A stretch of 64,000 nt of DNA from Eucalyptus grandis (taxonomy: Eukaryota; Streptophyta; Magnoliopsida; Myrtales; Myrtaceae). Under the pieces are notes generated by a model, which did no database searches, was not told the origin of the DNA, and was given only the letters and a program-made list of their open reading frames with translations. Numbering within the stretch: position 1 is the first letter of the stretch; each line of letters starts with the position of its first letter. A program made the translations under genes and the position numbers. This document shows positions 1-10,519 of this stretch, piece after piece. The stretch covers positions 17,348,910-17,412,909 of the forward strand of contig NC_052621.1 in assembly GCF_016545825.1 (NCBI RefSeq), read 5' to 3'.

Positions 1-258
1 GCAATGTTTGTGGAGAGCGCCGCGTTGATCATCTGATTTCCCCATCTATGTATCCAACATTGTAGACGTGAAGCAAACTCAATCGCTGGTTGGGCCGCCA
101 AGGCCCATGGCCATGGCACACTAGCTCCAAACTAGGCCTTTTCACCTCCTCAAATCCTCTTGGATATGCTATGTACTGAAACCCTAAATATGGGTTGTAA
201 TATTTTCCCTACTTAATTGAAATGCTGCGTATTCTCAGACACCAAAAAAAAAAAAAAA
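1..258 (+). mobile_element. LINE 3' end: RNase H tail, 3' UTR and poly(A)
   Basis: Frame 1 reads as the C-terminal end of the RNase H domain of a plant non-LTR retrotransposon. The stretch at about 55-120 encodes a Cys-Arg-Arg-Glu-Ala-Asn-Ser-Ile-Ala-x-Trp-Ala-Ala-Lys-Ala pattern, the usual last helix of these RNase H domains (REANSxADWAA type). Stops at 34-36 and about 124 show decay. The frame then runs to a stop near 213, followed by a short AT-rich 3' UTR and a 14-15 base A tract at about 243-258. The rest of the element lies left of the window. The domain call is from memory of the family; a chance match is possible because only about 25 residues look convincing. Confidence 0.55.
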
Positions 259-2480
259 TCCTTTAAGGGTGAAGATGGATTTTAGGGCTAAGGTTAGGTG
301 ATATCGTGGCTAGCCAAGGGTGATTAGGGCTTAATAGTGACTTATCTTATCCTAATTTAATCATTCATTATTTGATACAAGGTATACCTTAGGGAATAAT
401 GGCCACATTAATTAAATTGGCCATTATATTCCAATTTAACACGAGAATATAGTCAAAACTATATTCTATAATTGTCCAATGAATTTTTCCTATATTCTTG
501 GACTCAAATATGTCAGATAAATTCTCAAAGGCATCTTGCAAAATTTATATTTCCACCTTGACAATTGCCAACCTTAATCTTTTTTAAAATTTTTGCTAAA
601 TAAGTAGGCAAACATTCAGGATGTCACAAGTTGGATTTCTCATCTCTCCAACTTGTCACATGTAGTGATTCATCGACAGTTGTGTTGCTTTGATCCCACC
701 TTTGGGTATCAAGTTCAAACTCTTCCTTCCATTTCAACTTAGCCCTACTTATTTGCAATAAAGCCAACTAAGTGAATCACAGCTCATGTTTAATGGGTCC
801 CATGTGGAGAGCATGACTTGTTTGATAATACATTAGGGTAAAATGAGTTAAAAGGAAAAGAAGGTAAGTAAGATGGCTCGTGATGGGTAGCTTCAATGAT
901 CCATATTTTAACTCATTTGGCATTCTAAAGACTAAAACAGGTATATCAACTTTACTCATAGGAAATTCAAAAATCCTAGACCAAGATCTTGCTCATCTCC
1001 TATTTTCACCAATCTCTTGTGCAAAAATAGCTAAGCAATTTTTTACTTTTTACAACAATTCAAAGTATTTGTACCCTTCTCTCTTCATCCATTATTGATC
1101 TCGACACTAGTGACCCAATAGACGTAATCTTGTTCTTCTCTCATCACTACTCTCGACGCTAACCCAAAAATTACAAATGAATGTCTTTTTTATCTGGCGA
1201 TGCTAGAACCCTAGAATTAATGTTTCTTATAATTGAAAGAAGCTAGATAAAATGGGGGATTTCAATTCGATATCTATTGTTTACCATCTTGGTTTATAGA
1301 GACTAAGAAGATGCAATTTGAAGTACAATTAGTAAGGATCCATGTCGGTAATTTTTTAACCATCTGATGGTTTGTCAGCCATTTGGTGGTTTGGGCTTTT
1401 TGGGGTTGTGAATTGTTATTAAGGGGAAATTTTGCTTATAAATGGAACCCAATTGAGTTGGGTACTCATTGGTCTTGATAGAGTCGGATATGGATCGCAA
1501 AAATTGTATTGCATAAAAAAATGAGTTAAATAAATTGGGCCCATATTTTGACCCTCCCAAGCTCAAACCATCCTATTAGTTTGACAGGTCTAAGCACATT
1601 TATGAGGGCCCCGTTTCTCTTCCGTGAAGAGTTCACATGCTATAACTAGCACCAAGTAGATCGACGGCACGGGTTCTTTCCATAGTCATATAAAGGAAAC
1701 TTAGGTATGGAGATACTGCATCCAACACATTATTTAGCTCTATGAACGTGACAACGAGTAATGTAGAGTAAACATAACAAAAAGGTAAAATTGAAAATTT
1801 GCGTTTGGCAATTTCTACAAACAATTAGGAACCATTATCTACGTTATTAGACAAATCATTTCTCCCAAAATTTTAATCTGTTAAGAAATGGGTCGGCATT
1901 TTACAATATTTTAGCGATTCCCTCGTGCTTAAGGCTTGAATCCGTCCTTATTCGCACAAGACAGGATCCTGATGTAGCCACGTCAATAGACAACTAAAAA
2001 CAAGAAAGGCAGGAGAACAACAGTAACCAAAACAATATTCAAGGAGTACTAGAATTTGAACTAATAATTTTGTTCTAAAACCATTTTTAACAAGAAAGTG
2101 CCAGAATCTGCACTAATAATTTGTGTTCTGATACCATGTCAGACGAACCGTTTTCCCTAAAAGTTTAAGATGTTAGAAAATAGGTCAATAATTCACTTAT
2201 AACATATTACTTAACTCTCGTATCTTTGAGTCAATAAAAATACTTTGTAAGGCAGTCACCTCACATTACGACACTTGCAAAAACAATGAGAATCTAGAGT
2301 TCTGTCGGAATATATCTTTGTTACAATTGTATGCCTAACCATTGCTTTTCAAAACAATTACAATTATATACTCAACTTCGTACGCCCCGCGCCCCAAATT
2401 TTTCACATCTTTTACAAGTTTGAAAGTCTTACAAAGCATTTTTAGGAATTGTGGAATGGAAACCTAATTTAAAAGCTAAA
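259..2480. other. Intergenic, no gene recognised
   Basis: AT-rich DNA with only short ORFs on both strands (60-72 codons) and no recognisable protein motif. No RNA gene, long repeat or TIR pair was seen. Short stretches may be eroded transposon DNA. Confidence 0.5.
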
Positions 2481-2667
2481 TCTTGCAATGATAATGCTTC
2501 AATTATCAGATATTGATTGTAACAATCAATCTTACGGCATGCTCGTAAATTACATCCTAATCAAATGGCAAGTGTTTTCAAAGTCAATTAATCTTATGGT
2601 AACATTTGTGCATTCCTTTGTGAAATTAAGAGATTATTTCATGAAATTTTTGGGGGACGCGGACATT

Positions 2668-3416
2668 GTAAGTGCCAAAACTTAACACAAGGGAACACTG
2701 AAGTATCAAAAGTTCCGAACGATACACTTAAGTGCCAAAATTGGAAAAGAGTGAAACACTACCAATGGTGAGAAATTCTGGCCAAAGTGTTAACGTGGCA
2801 TTTTTCGGCGATTTTTAATTGACATGGAATTTTTTAAATATCCACATGGCAATTTTTTTAAAAAAAAAAAAAACTATCCATATGGCACTATAAGACCCCA
2901 AAATTAAAATTTTAATATAAATATTAATTAAAATAATTATTTAAAAAAAAAAAAAAAAAAAGAGAGGCAACCACACATTGGCCCTCACCACTTTTGTCGC
3001 CCCACTATCGTTGGAAAGGGCTGGCCACCTCGGTTGACCTTCGCCCCACTGTCTCCAACCCTTTCTGATGATGATGGGGCGGCAACGACGACAAGAGCCA
3101 TAGAGGCCCTTGTTGATTTGTTGTCACTCCTCCTTTTTCTTAATTTGGTTTTTTAATTTAATTTAATCAATACTTATATTAAAAATTAATTTTGGGGCAA
3201 AATGACATCGTTTTGCACATTCATTGATGAGTAGGCAATTCTAGTTAGCCATGTAGATCAATTTATTCTTAAAATAATGTCACGTTAGATTTCCAATAAT
3301 CCTCATTGGAATTGTCACTCAAGTATTGAGTTTTTTTTTTTTTTAAATGGCACTTAAGTATACTTTTTAGAACTTTTGACACTTAAGTGTTCACTAGTGC
3401 CAAGTTTTCAACATTT
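2668..3416. mobile_element. Non-autonomous TIR element with subrepeat ends
   Basis: The two ends are inverted copies of each other: about 75 bases at 2668-2745 match the reverse complement of about 3340-3416, sharing the core 'cacttaagtgcca'. The TIR contains repeated 'agtgccaaaa' units. The centre (2960-3130) is GC-rich with 'ggccctcacc' and 'cgccccact' motifs, unlike the AT-rich flanks. No ORF is present. It lies inside the copia LTR relic, so it inserted later. The subrepeated TIR resembles the ends of the Mutator-like element at 20662-38601, so it may be a deletion derivative of that type. I did not find a clear TSD. Confidence 0.65.
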
Positions 3417-4005
3417 GCATAATACTTTGCCCTGAGATTTTGTGAGGGCTAAGTACTTAGGTTATAAGTGTAATTAGGGTCAAAAACACTAAGAGTGTTG
3501 AATGACTCGAGTATGATTGTAATATTCATTGTGTCACTTGATTTATGGTAAAATCATGTTTTACTCTTCTTGTGTAGGAGAGTGCCGACCAAACCATGTA
3601 ATTATGGCATCAAATTTATCTACTTATTCTGTTTTTGTTTCTTATCATTTGGTTTTTGCAATAATTGTCCCTATGAGCGCACTTTGTATGTCAAAAAGAA
3701 TTTACAAAGAGACTTGCATATTGTGCGCTTCTATATTGATGACTTGTTTCATATGCAACAATGTGAAAAAAGTCTCCAATTTCAAGGAGGCTATGATGCT
3801 TCACTTTAGATGACTAATGTGGGTTTGATGGCATATTTTCTAGGCATTGAAATTGAGCAAACAGACAACGACAGTTTTATATCACAGAAGAAGTATGCCA
3901 AAGATATTTTAAAGCCATGTTGGAGCGAAGTTGAAGATTTCAAAATTTAGAAAAGGAGCCATGATTGATGTCCCTAATTAGTGTCTAATTGGAAGTTCGC
4001 CTTAT

Positions 4006-4330
4006 TTGACAGCCAGCAGACCAGACATTACATTTGATTTCGGCCTCGTTAGCAGTTTTATGCAGAATCCAAAAATGTCTCCCTTGAAAGCTGCAAGAAG
4101 GATTTTGAGGTATTTCAAGGCACTCGAAGTGATGGGATGTTTTACCGTGCCCCAAGAAGGATACGTGGGTTACACCGACAGTGACTGGGGAGGTAACGTT
4201 GATTCGACTAAGAGCACTTCATGCCATGCTTTGCGCCTTGGCTCTGGAATTCTTGCTGGGTCTTCCAAGGAACAAGAAGTTGTTGCACTGTCAACAGGCT
4301 AAGCGAAATATATTGCTGTGACCAGATGTG
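4006..4330 (+). pseudogene. Copia RNase H domain fragment
   Basis: A 98-codon open stretch plus a few codons matches the end of copia pol: the T-A-S-R-P-D-I motif just after RT, the catalytic Asp in YTDSDWGG, and the S-x-K-E-Q-E-V-V-A-L-S-T segment that normally reads SRKQxxVALST. A stop after the ALSTG segment and lack of the downstream DSTSAI and RTKHID motifs show truncation. It is part of the 2480-4330 relic. Confidence 0.8.
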
Positions 4331-4526
4331 CTTCTCCAGCTATAAGGCTAATTACCTTATTTCCAGATAACTACATGAATTTTCTCAGCCTAATGATTCA
4401 TCTAAAGCTTGCTTGCTATTTCCATTATCAATAAAGCCCAAACTCAACCCAGACATTATAATCTTGCAGTGGCTTTGCGGCCAAATCCGAGAGGGAAATC
4501 GTCCCACAAGTTGCACCTTTGATCGT

Positions 4527-4572
4527 CCCTCGCCGGGCTGCAGTTGTTGTGCTCGGCTGAGCCCGGTGAGGG
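4527..4572. repeat. GC-rich inverted repeat (13-bp stem)
   Basis: The arms 4527-4539 (ccctcgccgggct) and 4560-4572 (agcccggtgaggg) are complementary at 12 of 13 positions and enclose a 20-base loop. The surrounding 4480-4630 segment is GC-rich and resembles the cores of the TIR elements elsewhere in this window. It is probably a remnant of such a core rather than a functional terminator. Confidence 0.4.
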
Positions 4573-5001
4573 ATGCCAGACCTTCGCCTGTGCCTAGGCA
4601 GCGGTGGCTCTTCCTCATCCTCCCTCCCCCTTCTCTGAAGGGTTTATGTTTTCTAATTCAAATTTTGCATTTTACCGAAGGATGTAATTTGAACAAGAAT
4701 GCGTATAGTTAATCTTCCAATTCAACAATGAGTAAATTTCATGGTTTTGATTATTCATTGCAAAAATTCAGAGATTAGTGGTGTCTCCATCCCATGAATA
4801 AAGGGTTCATCATTTGAGGATCAACAACAAATTTAAAATGAAGAAACTGTACCGATCCTTTGAGAAACACTGTAATACTCTTCAATTCTACATATTCGGA
4901 TAGCACAAATGGCCGAAAGAGGACAAAATTTTTAGTTGTACCAAATGCTTGCTGCGGTTCACATGATCTAAAGAGGACTCGCAGTGATTGGTGAATGTAT
5001 A

Positions 5002-5298
5002 TTAGACTTGATCACAGCAGATGGGCAGAGGAGTGACCGGTTTCGCAATGTAAGTCGGCATGTCATCTCCGGCCATGATCACCACAATCTTCGGCTCTGC
5101 ATCCAATGGTATGATCACGGCTTTCGGCAGCTTCTCATCGGCCTCACGCAATTCTCCGGATGTGTGCTTCTGATATGAGCACACCAATATGATCAGTGCT
5201 GTGAATATGAGGATCAACGTTAGAGCCAGTCCTCCAAAGAGATATGGAATCGGAGAGCTCCATATGTGGGTGCTTGACATAGAACTTGTAGCTTCCAT
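5002..5298 (-). CDS. GLUTAMINE DUMPER family membrane protein, copy 1
   Basis: Intact, intron-less 98-residue ORF. It has the layout of plant GDU proteins: a short N-terminus with W-S-S-P-I-P-Y-L-F, one hydrophobic segment at residues about 19-41, a basic/acidic cytosolic linker, and the VIMAG box at residues 73-77 inside P-K-I-V-V-I-M-A-G-D-D-x-P-T. In Arabidopsis, GDU proteins sit in the plasma membrane and influence amino acid export; the VIMAG box is needed for binding the ubiquitin ligase LOG2. The length is slightly short for the family, whose members are usually about 100-160 residues. The ATG at 5298 is chosen because it directly precedes the conserved N-terminus. A TATA box lies about 110 bases upstream. 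A second family member is at 53469-53804. Confidence 0.9.
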   Translation of the reverse strand: MEATSSMSSTHIWSSPIPYLFGGLALTLILIFTALIILVCSYQKHTSGELREADEKLPKAVIIPLDAEPKIVVIMAGDDMPTYIAKPVTPLPICCDQV

Positions 5299-5407
5299 TT
5301 CTCTCTATGTTGCTCTGAGGTTCTGAAACTTTTTGGCTCTTTCTTTGTTGGTGGGTGATGACTCTTACCGGAGGATGGAGTTTCTTTAGAGGCAAGGTGG
5401 CGAATGA

Positions 5408-5414
5408 ATTTATA
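5408..5414 (-). promoter_or_regulatory. TATA box of GDU copy 1
   Basis: On the minus strand this reads TATAAAT, about 110 bases before the ATG. That allows a transcription start near 5380 and a leader of roughly 80 bases, which is ordinary for a plant gene. Confidence 0.55.
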
Positions 5415-5529
5415 GGGTGAATTTCTGCACCGTCCACTGTGTCGCTTTCTTCCATGGGAGTTTCTCCGTCGCTTCAGAGAATGCTTTAACAATCAGTGCG
5501 ACTTTATTCCCCGCAAAAAAAAAAAAAAA

Positions 5530-7820
5530 AGGAAAAAAAAGAAAGAAAACCCGGTAGTCTACGCACGTGTGAATAGCCTCCGCATTTGGTGTCTAGACAT
5601 TTTTACCTGATAGGATAAGATAGGATTTGAAATATCATATACAGTGTTTAGTAATATCTAAATATAATATGAATTCAGATAAATATTATCCAAATTAGAG
5701 TTTGAAATATATGGACAGTCTCATTCAACTAATCTCTCTTTCTCTCTCATGGTCGGTAGTGAAGGAAGATGAGATATCACTGATCGTCCTCATCTTCATC
5801 CTCTAGCAATGAGGGAAATTTATGATTCTACGTCTAGTGTACGCTGCCACAATTGCTAATTTTCTCGTTTTGATTGCTCAATCTTCCTTCTTTGTAGGTT
5901 GCCTTTTGGATTAATATTATGAAATACAATACTTAAGTCCCCCACAGTTAAACTCAAATCATTTATTTCCTGTGAAATTCTTCTTTAAAATAGAGTTAAA
6001 CAAATCATCACCCAAATGTGAAAATCAAAAGAAAAAAAATATAAACTCACAACTTTTTAACCTCAAGAACTTGTTGACAACGCAAAACAGAGTATTAATA
6101 AGTAGGGACAAGGCAGAAATCCAGGAAGTCCCAACAAACAGAACTGGATTGTGGTAAACAACTCTCATTTCGATGACCCATCATCACTGCTATCCTTTTA
6201 TTCAGATCGAAGCAAAAGAAGAGCATGATAAAAACAAGAGCAGTGTTCCCTCTCGATGGCGCTAAAAATTTTCTCAACTTCTGCCATGAAAAAAGAGAAC
6301 TAAAACCTGTTGGACGAAGTCAATGCTGTGAATGGCTGCGCGTGACAAAGCTGGAAGCAGCGATCTAAGGAAATGGCACTCGGGTTCGAGGGCGGTGATG
6401 GTGAGCCGACAGCTGGCGGGACGACGGTGAGCAACAAGCAAGTCCATAGGGTTTTTCTCCTCTTTTAATATATATTTTTTCCCTCAGTTTTTCCATATTC
6501 AATATTCTCTCTGATTTTCTACCACCCTTTATCCGGATTATATCCAAACATATCCAAATCCAGTTTTCTCCCAAATACTAGATGGGATATATATATATAC
6601 ATTACGGGGAAGTTAACTCTTGAAAAGCAGAAAGGCAAGATAAAATTTTATATGAAAATTGAGGAGAATCCACTGTCAACCAGCTTTAAAAAAAAAAAAC
6701 ACTACTTTTTTGGGAGAACGTCCAAAGATATAATATACTACTATACATATGATTAAATCAAGAGAGAAGTGGTGGCCGGTGCAAAACCCACCGATGGAAA
6801 TTCTTCCCTAGAAGTGGGCGCATTGAATCGAGTGGAATTTCATTATTGATTTTGTGAGTCCTACTGAGATTCCAATTTGGTCTAATAAGATCAACAATAT
6901 CATTTAATTCAATTTGATTAATTAGGTCCATACAAGAATTTCGCATTTAGCTAAGCCTGGAGAGTCGGTGGGTTGGGTTCGCCTCGGGAACAGATCACGC
7001 GACAATCTGCCATAGTTTGGCAAGGTAATTATTTCACTCAAAAGTTCAATGATAACAAAATTAAGAGTTGAATTTTGCCCTCAGCATAAATTTTATTTAC
7101 AGAGAATTCGATAATGGGCGTCAACACAATAATAATATATTTTTTTTCGTCCATTGGTGTTCTACTGTTTTTAATGTTTCTAATTTTTTTTTTTTTTGTT
7201 TAGCTAATATTATTACTCCAAAGCATACTTTTACCACAGCAACAACTTCGAAAAATAGTCTGCATTTACACTTTAAAATATATTTTATAAAACCTTATTA
7301 TAACTTCGAAACAATATCTTGTGCTTCTTTCACAAGTTGTTAAAGTATGGAAGTTTAGATGTTACACTATTATGACATGAATGTCTATATGACATATTAA
7401 ATATAGTATTCAAGTCATGAGTTATTAATCAATAATAATGATATAACCAAATTATGAAGTTTGAAAAAATAGTTAATTTTTACCATTAGTGAATACGAAA
7501 TATATTAACAACGCACTATCGGCAACAAAAGTTTCACATAAAAACCAACGAATGTAGGAATACTTTTAATTAAGGGAAATTCTAGTTATGCCTTGTTTGG
7601 GAAAGAATTATTGCAAATCTCTTAAAATTCCAATTGAATATCACACAATCCCACAAGATATCCGATGATTCTCCTTGCGATAGGCCATCATGGATGATGA
7701 ATATCCCATACACTCTTCTTACGAAAGCAAAAAGATAGACATCAAATGGTTAAGAATTCCCATGAAAAGAAACTGAGTATATGAAATTGGAAAATGATCT
7801 TGTAGGAATCACCTCTAATT
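5530..7820. other. Upstream of GDU copy 1; no gene recognised
   Basis: No convincing coding sequence. 5590-6600 has motifs common in short DNA transposons: 'gcatttggtgtctag' near 5590, 'gtttagtaatatctaaat' near 5645 and, inverted, 'ccaaatactagatggg' near 6570. This could be a decayed Harbinger-type element, but I could not define TIRs or a TSD. The rest is AT-rich with poly(T) tracts at about 7140 and 7184. Confidence 0.35.
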
Positions 7821-7825
7821 TTCTA

Positions 7826-7895
7826 TGAACAAAGAGGAGCCAATGGAGAAGAGCAAAGGATGAACAAAGAGGAGCCAATGGAGAAGAGCAAAGGA
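7826..7895. repeat. Perfect 35-bp tandem duplication
   Basis: 7826-7860 and 7861-7895 are identical over 35 bases, beginning 'tgaacaaagaggagccaatg'. Two copies only, with no mismatch, so the duplication is recent. No ORF spans it. Confidence 0.95.
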
Positions 7896-8329
7896 ACCAT
7901 TCTAATCTCAGACATGAACTTCAAGTAAACTCGAGCGGAAATTTGATTGGTTTGAATATTTATTTTGAAATTCTTGGTAAAATTCATGTCAATATCGATA
8001 TTTAAAATAATATTGCGGATAATTTTGGACCATCTTACTAGTTGGAAGAAAAACTCATTTTTGAGATTTGATGTTTGCCTTTTGGGACTTCAACTGACGT
8101 CAGTGGCCAAATATACTGCCTACTAGCTCTATTAACAAATTCACTTAAAAGACAAACCATGCTTATCATTACATACATGGCTTCAGGTCAACATTGTTAA
8201 TCAGTTACTTCCTTTTCTTTTTTCTTTTTTTGCTGTTACTAGTCAATTGCTTTCTAATATCTGTGTTGGAAACTGCACATCTGGCCGCGTTTGGACCTAC
8301 AATTTCAGGGATTTTGCCCTTCCGTCCAG

Positions 8330-8560
8330 ATGACAAACTGTGTCGAAAAGTTTAATGCATCCTAATCACGTTTAATGCCTGTCTGTTCTTTGATTTAATG
8401 CACGTTTAACACCGGTCTGCTCTTGAATAATTTATGCAAGAACAATGGAATAATAGCTAGACTAAAGTAAGTGCCGCACTGACTTCCTTTTGTACTCGTC
8501 GAATATTGGTAGCTGACGTGATTGCTGAGATACCTCTTGTTAATGCTGGATAGTTGAGGA
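8330..8560. repeat. Intergenic segment resembling 49370-49600
   Basis: Shares, in the same order and orientation with 49.37-49.60 kb, the blocks 'gtttaa', 'taaagtaagtg', 'gcactgacttcctt' (there 'gcactagctaatgacttcctt'), 'attgctgagatacc' (there 'attgttgagatacc') and 'gttaatgctggatag' (there 'gtcaatgacgagct'). Either an old segmental duplication around the GDU genes or a dispersed repeat. Confidence 0.5.
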
Positions 8561-9185
8561 GCGCCCGTTGTTTAACTTCTGAACTAGCGTTGGCCTCGGC
8601 CATGCTCTTCGCACGTGCACAAAGTTAAATAGATGTGTAAGAAGAAAAAATAATTGATTGAGAGTTAGCACGGTAGTAATCTTTTAGAGAGGAAATGGGT
8701 GAGGATAATTATTTTTTGAGTAGGGCAAATGAGTCTTAGAGTGGTGGATGGAATTTGATTGCTAATTTATATATTATTTTTTAGGAATAAGGACCCTAAA
8801 TGCCATTATTTTCTTAAATAAGGGTCTGGAATGGACCTTATTTTAAATAATAGCTTGAAGTGGTTATATTAATCTCAAAGAATGGCCTAAAGTGATTGTG
8901 ATTATTTTAAATTAAGAGCCTAGTCCGCTCGCCAATCGGCAAAAATTTAGGCAAATCAGGGACATTTTCCTCCAAATACAAGTTGCATTTAAATTAAATT
9001 AGATTAAAAACTTTAAAAAAGTAAAATTACATAAAAGAAAAAAAGAAAAAATAGAGGCGAGAAGGCTCCCTCTCGCTTGTCGCCACCGCTCCATTGCCAA
9101 TGGGGTGACAAACGATGGCTAGTGGCATCATCAATGCCTAGGTAAGGGCTAGCAAGCCCTTGCCAGAGATGGGAGAAGGCAGCGA

Positions 9186-10124
9186 TGATATGACTAGTAC
9201 AAGTATCTAGAGGGGGGGTGAATAGATATAACGAGTAATTTCTAATGATAATCGCACAATACTAGACAGATGATAGAAATGAGACAATGTTTCTTCGTCA
9301 GTAAATAAACAACGATCAAAGTAAGACTGAGAGTAGGGAAGAGAAAATTAAACACGAGATTTATAGTGGTTCGGCTTATTTCAAGCTTATGTCCACTCTT
9401 CTGCACTGACAGCCCACTGGTTGGATTCCACTATGAACAAAGAGATATTACAGCACTTGTTCTTCCTTGATTTCTTGGTGTAGAAGATCTACCACACTCT
9501 CTCAAGGTATCACTAAGTATAGACTCTCTTTGCGTGTACAGTTTCGCTCAATATGAATCGACTAATAATCAAGGAGCTTCGACTGGAATTTCTCTATCGA
9601 GCACTTACTAGAATAACTGGAACGTCTTCTTTTATACTCCTTTATGCCATCATACCCGTTGGCACTTACCAAAGGAATTCTTCCAATCTTCCCGTTGGAC
9701 GTAATCAATTAAGAAGGTCATTCGAGCTATTAAAGGAACATGTCGATAGCCCATCAATCCTATTCGCCCATACAATCGGGATCTTGGTTTCCAAGAATAG
9801 AACATTCCAAGAATATTTAGTCAATCATCGGATCTTCAAATGATCTTGATTTCGAATAATTAATCCGTTGTAACAAATCCAGCCAAGAGATCTTCTCCAG
9901 CTGATAAGACCAAATCCTTAATCAAACACTTTAGCTCGGGATCGCCTTCGTCACTTTGGATTAGAAAGCTGTCAATGAGAATAGTCTTGAGTCTTGAGTC
10001 TTGAGTGCTGAGTCCGGTGATCGAAAGTCTTCGGACTCTAAGTACAAGGGTCTCGAACAACTTCCGTCTAGGCGATAGAAACGTTTTGTTAGCTTCAAAA
10101 CACTCTAGAGAGATTTCTCCAACA
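9186..10124 (-). repeat. 3' LTR of the copia element
   Basis: Direct repeat of 17893-18829. It begins on the plus strand with TGATATGACTAGTACAAG and ends CTCCAACA. Compared with the other LTR it has scattered substitutions and small indels, for example around 9400-9420, 9568-9580 and 10005-10040, so the insertion is not very recent. Confidence 0.9.
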
Positions 10125-10141
10125 ATCTCCCCATTTTTTAT
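10125..10141 (-). other. Polypurine tract at the 3' LTR
   Basis: In element orientation this reads AAAAAATGGGGAGAT directly before the LTR start TGTTGGAG. It is the expected primer site for plus-strand DNA synthesis. Confidence 0.75.
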
Positions 10142-10385
10142 GGTGACAAAACTTTCCTGTAGATTTGAACAACTTTGACTGCAAAAACATTACTCAAGCA
10201 ATATGGATATCTCATAAAGATTAATAACTCAACTAGACTCGCATCCATAGAAAATAAGTTAGTCTTTCATGAGTAATGCCATACAATAACACTTGATATA
10301 AATAATGCAATAGTCAATTTCAAATCCATGCACTCAAGTCAGTCAAATTCACCAAGTCCACCACACCCAAGTCATACTCAAAAGT

Positions 10386-10433
10386 AGATATCCAAACAAA
10401 CTGAAATAATAGATATCCAAACAAACTGAAATA
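10386..10433. repeat. Short tandem repeat inside the copia 3' region
   Basis: Two copies of 'agatatccaaacaaactg' followed by 'aaata' lie 25 bases apart (10386 and 10411). They sit between the two polypurine-like tracts. Confidence 0.85.
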
Positions 10434-10477
10434 AAAAGCAGATTCAAAATCAAAGTTCAGTTCAGTTCAAAGCTGGC

Positions 10478-10503
10478 AATTCTCCCCCTTTTTGTCATCA
10501 TTA
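10478..10503 (-). other. Second, internal polypurine-like tract
   Basis: On the minus strand this is TGATGACAAAAAGGGGGAGA, very similar to the LTR-adjacent tract about 350 bases further on, including the preceding TG(A/T)(C/G)A-rich bases. It lies just after the end of the extra ORF. It may be a duplicated or central PPT; similar A(n)G(n) tracts are common near the 3' end of SIRE-like elements. Confidence 0.55.
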
Positions 10504-10519
10504 AAAAGGTGAGAAAGAG

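Larger units (their letters stand above)
2480..4330 (+). mobile_element. Degenerate Ty1/copia relic (LTR piece, RT and RNase H)
   Basis: The LTR-like part (2480-2665 and 3425-3660) resembles the copia LTRs at 42.33-42.88 kb and 43.69-44.25 kb; all share a stretch around 'aatgactcgagtatg' and 'gaaattaagagatt'. It is interrupted by a TIR element at 2668-3416. From about 3670 the plus strand encodes a copia reverse transcriptase piece in two frames, with a Tyr-Ile-Asp-Asp version of the YVDD box near 3740. An RNase H domain follows at 4006-4330, with the SRPD motif, the YTDSDW motif and the KEQEVVALST motif. Frameshifts, stops and the missing gag, protease and integrase make this a dead fragment. 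Confidence 0.8.
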
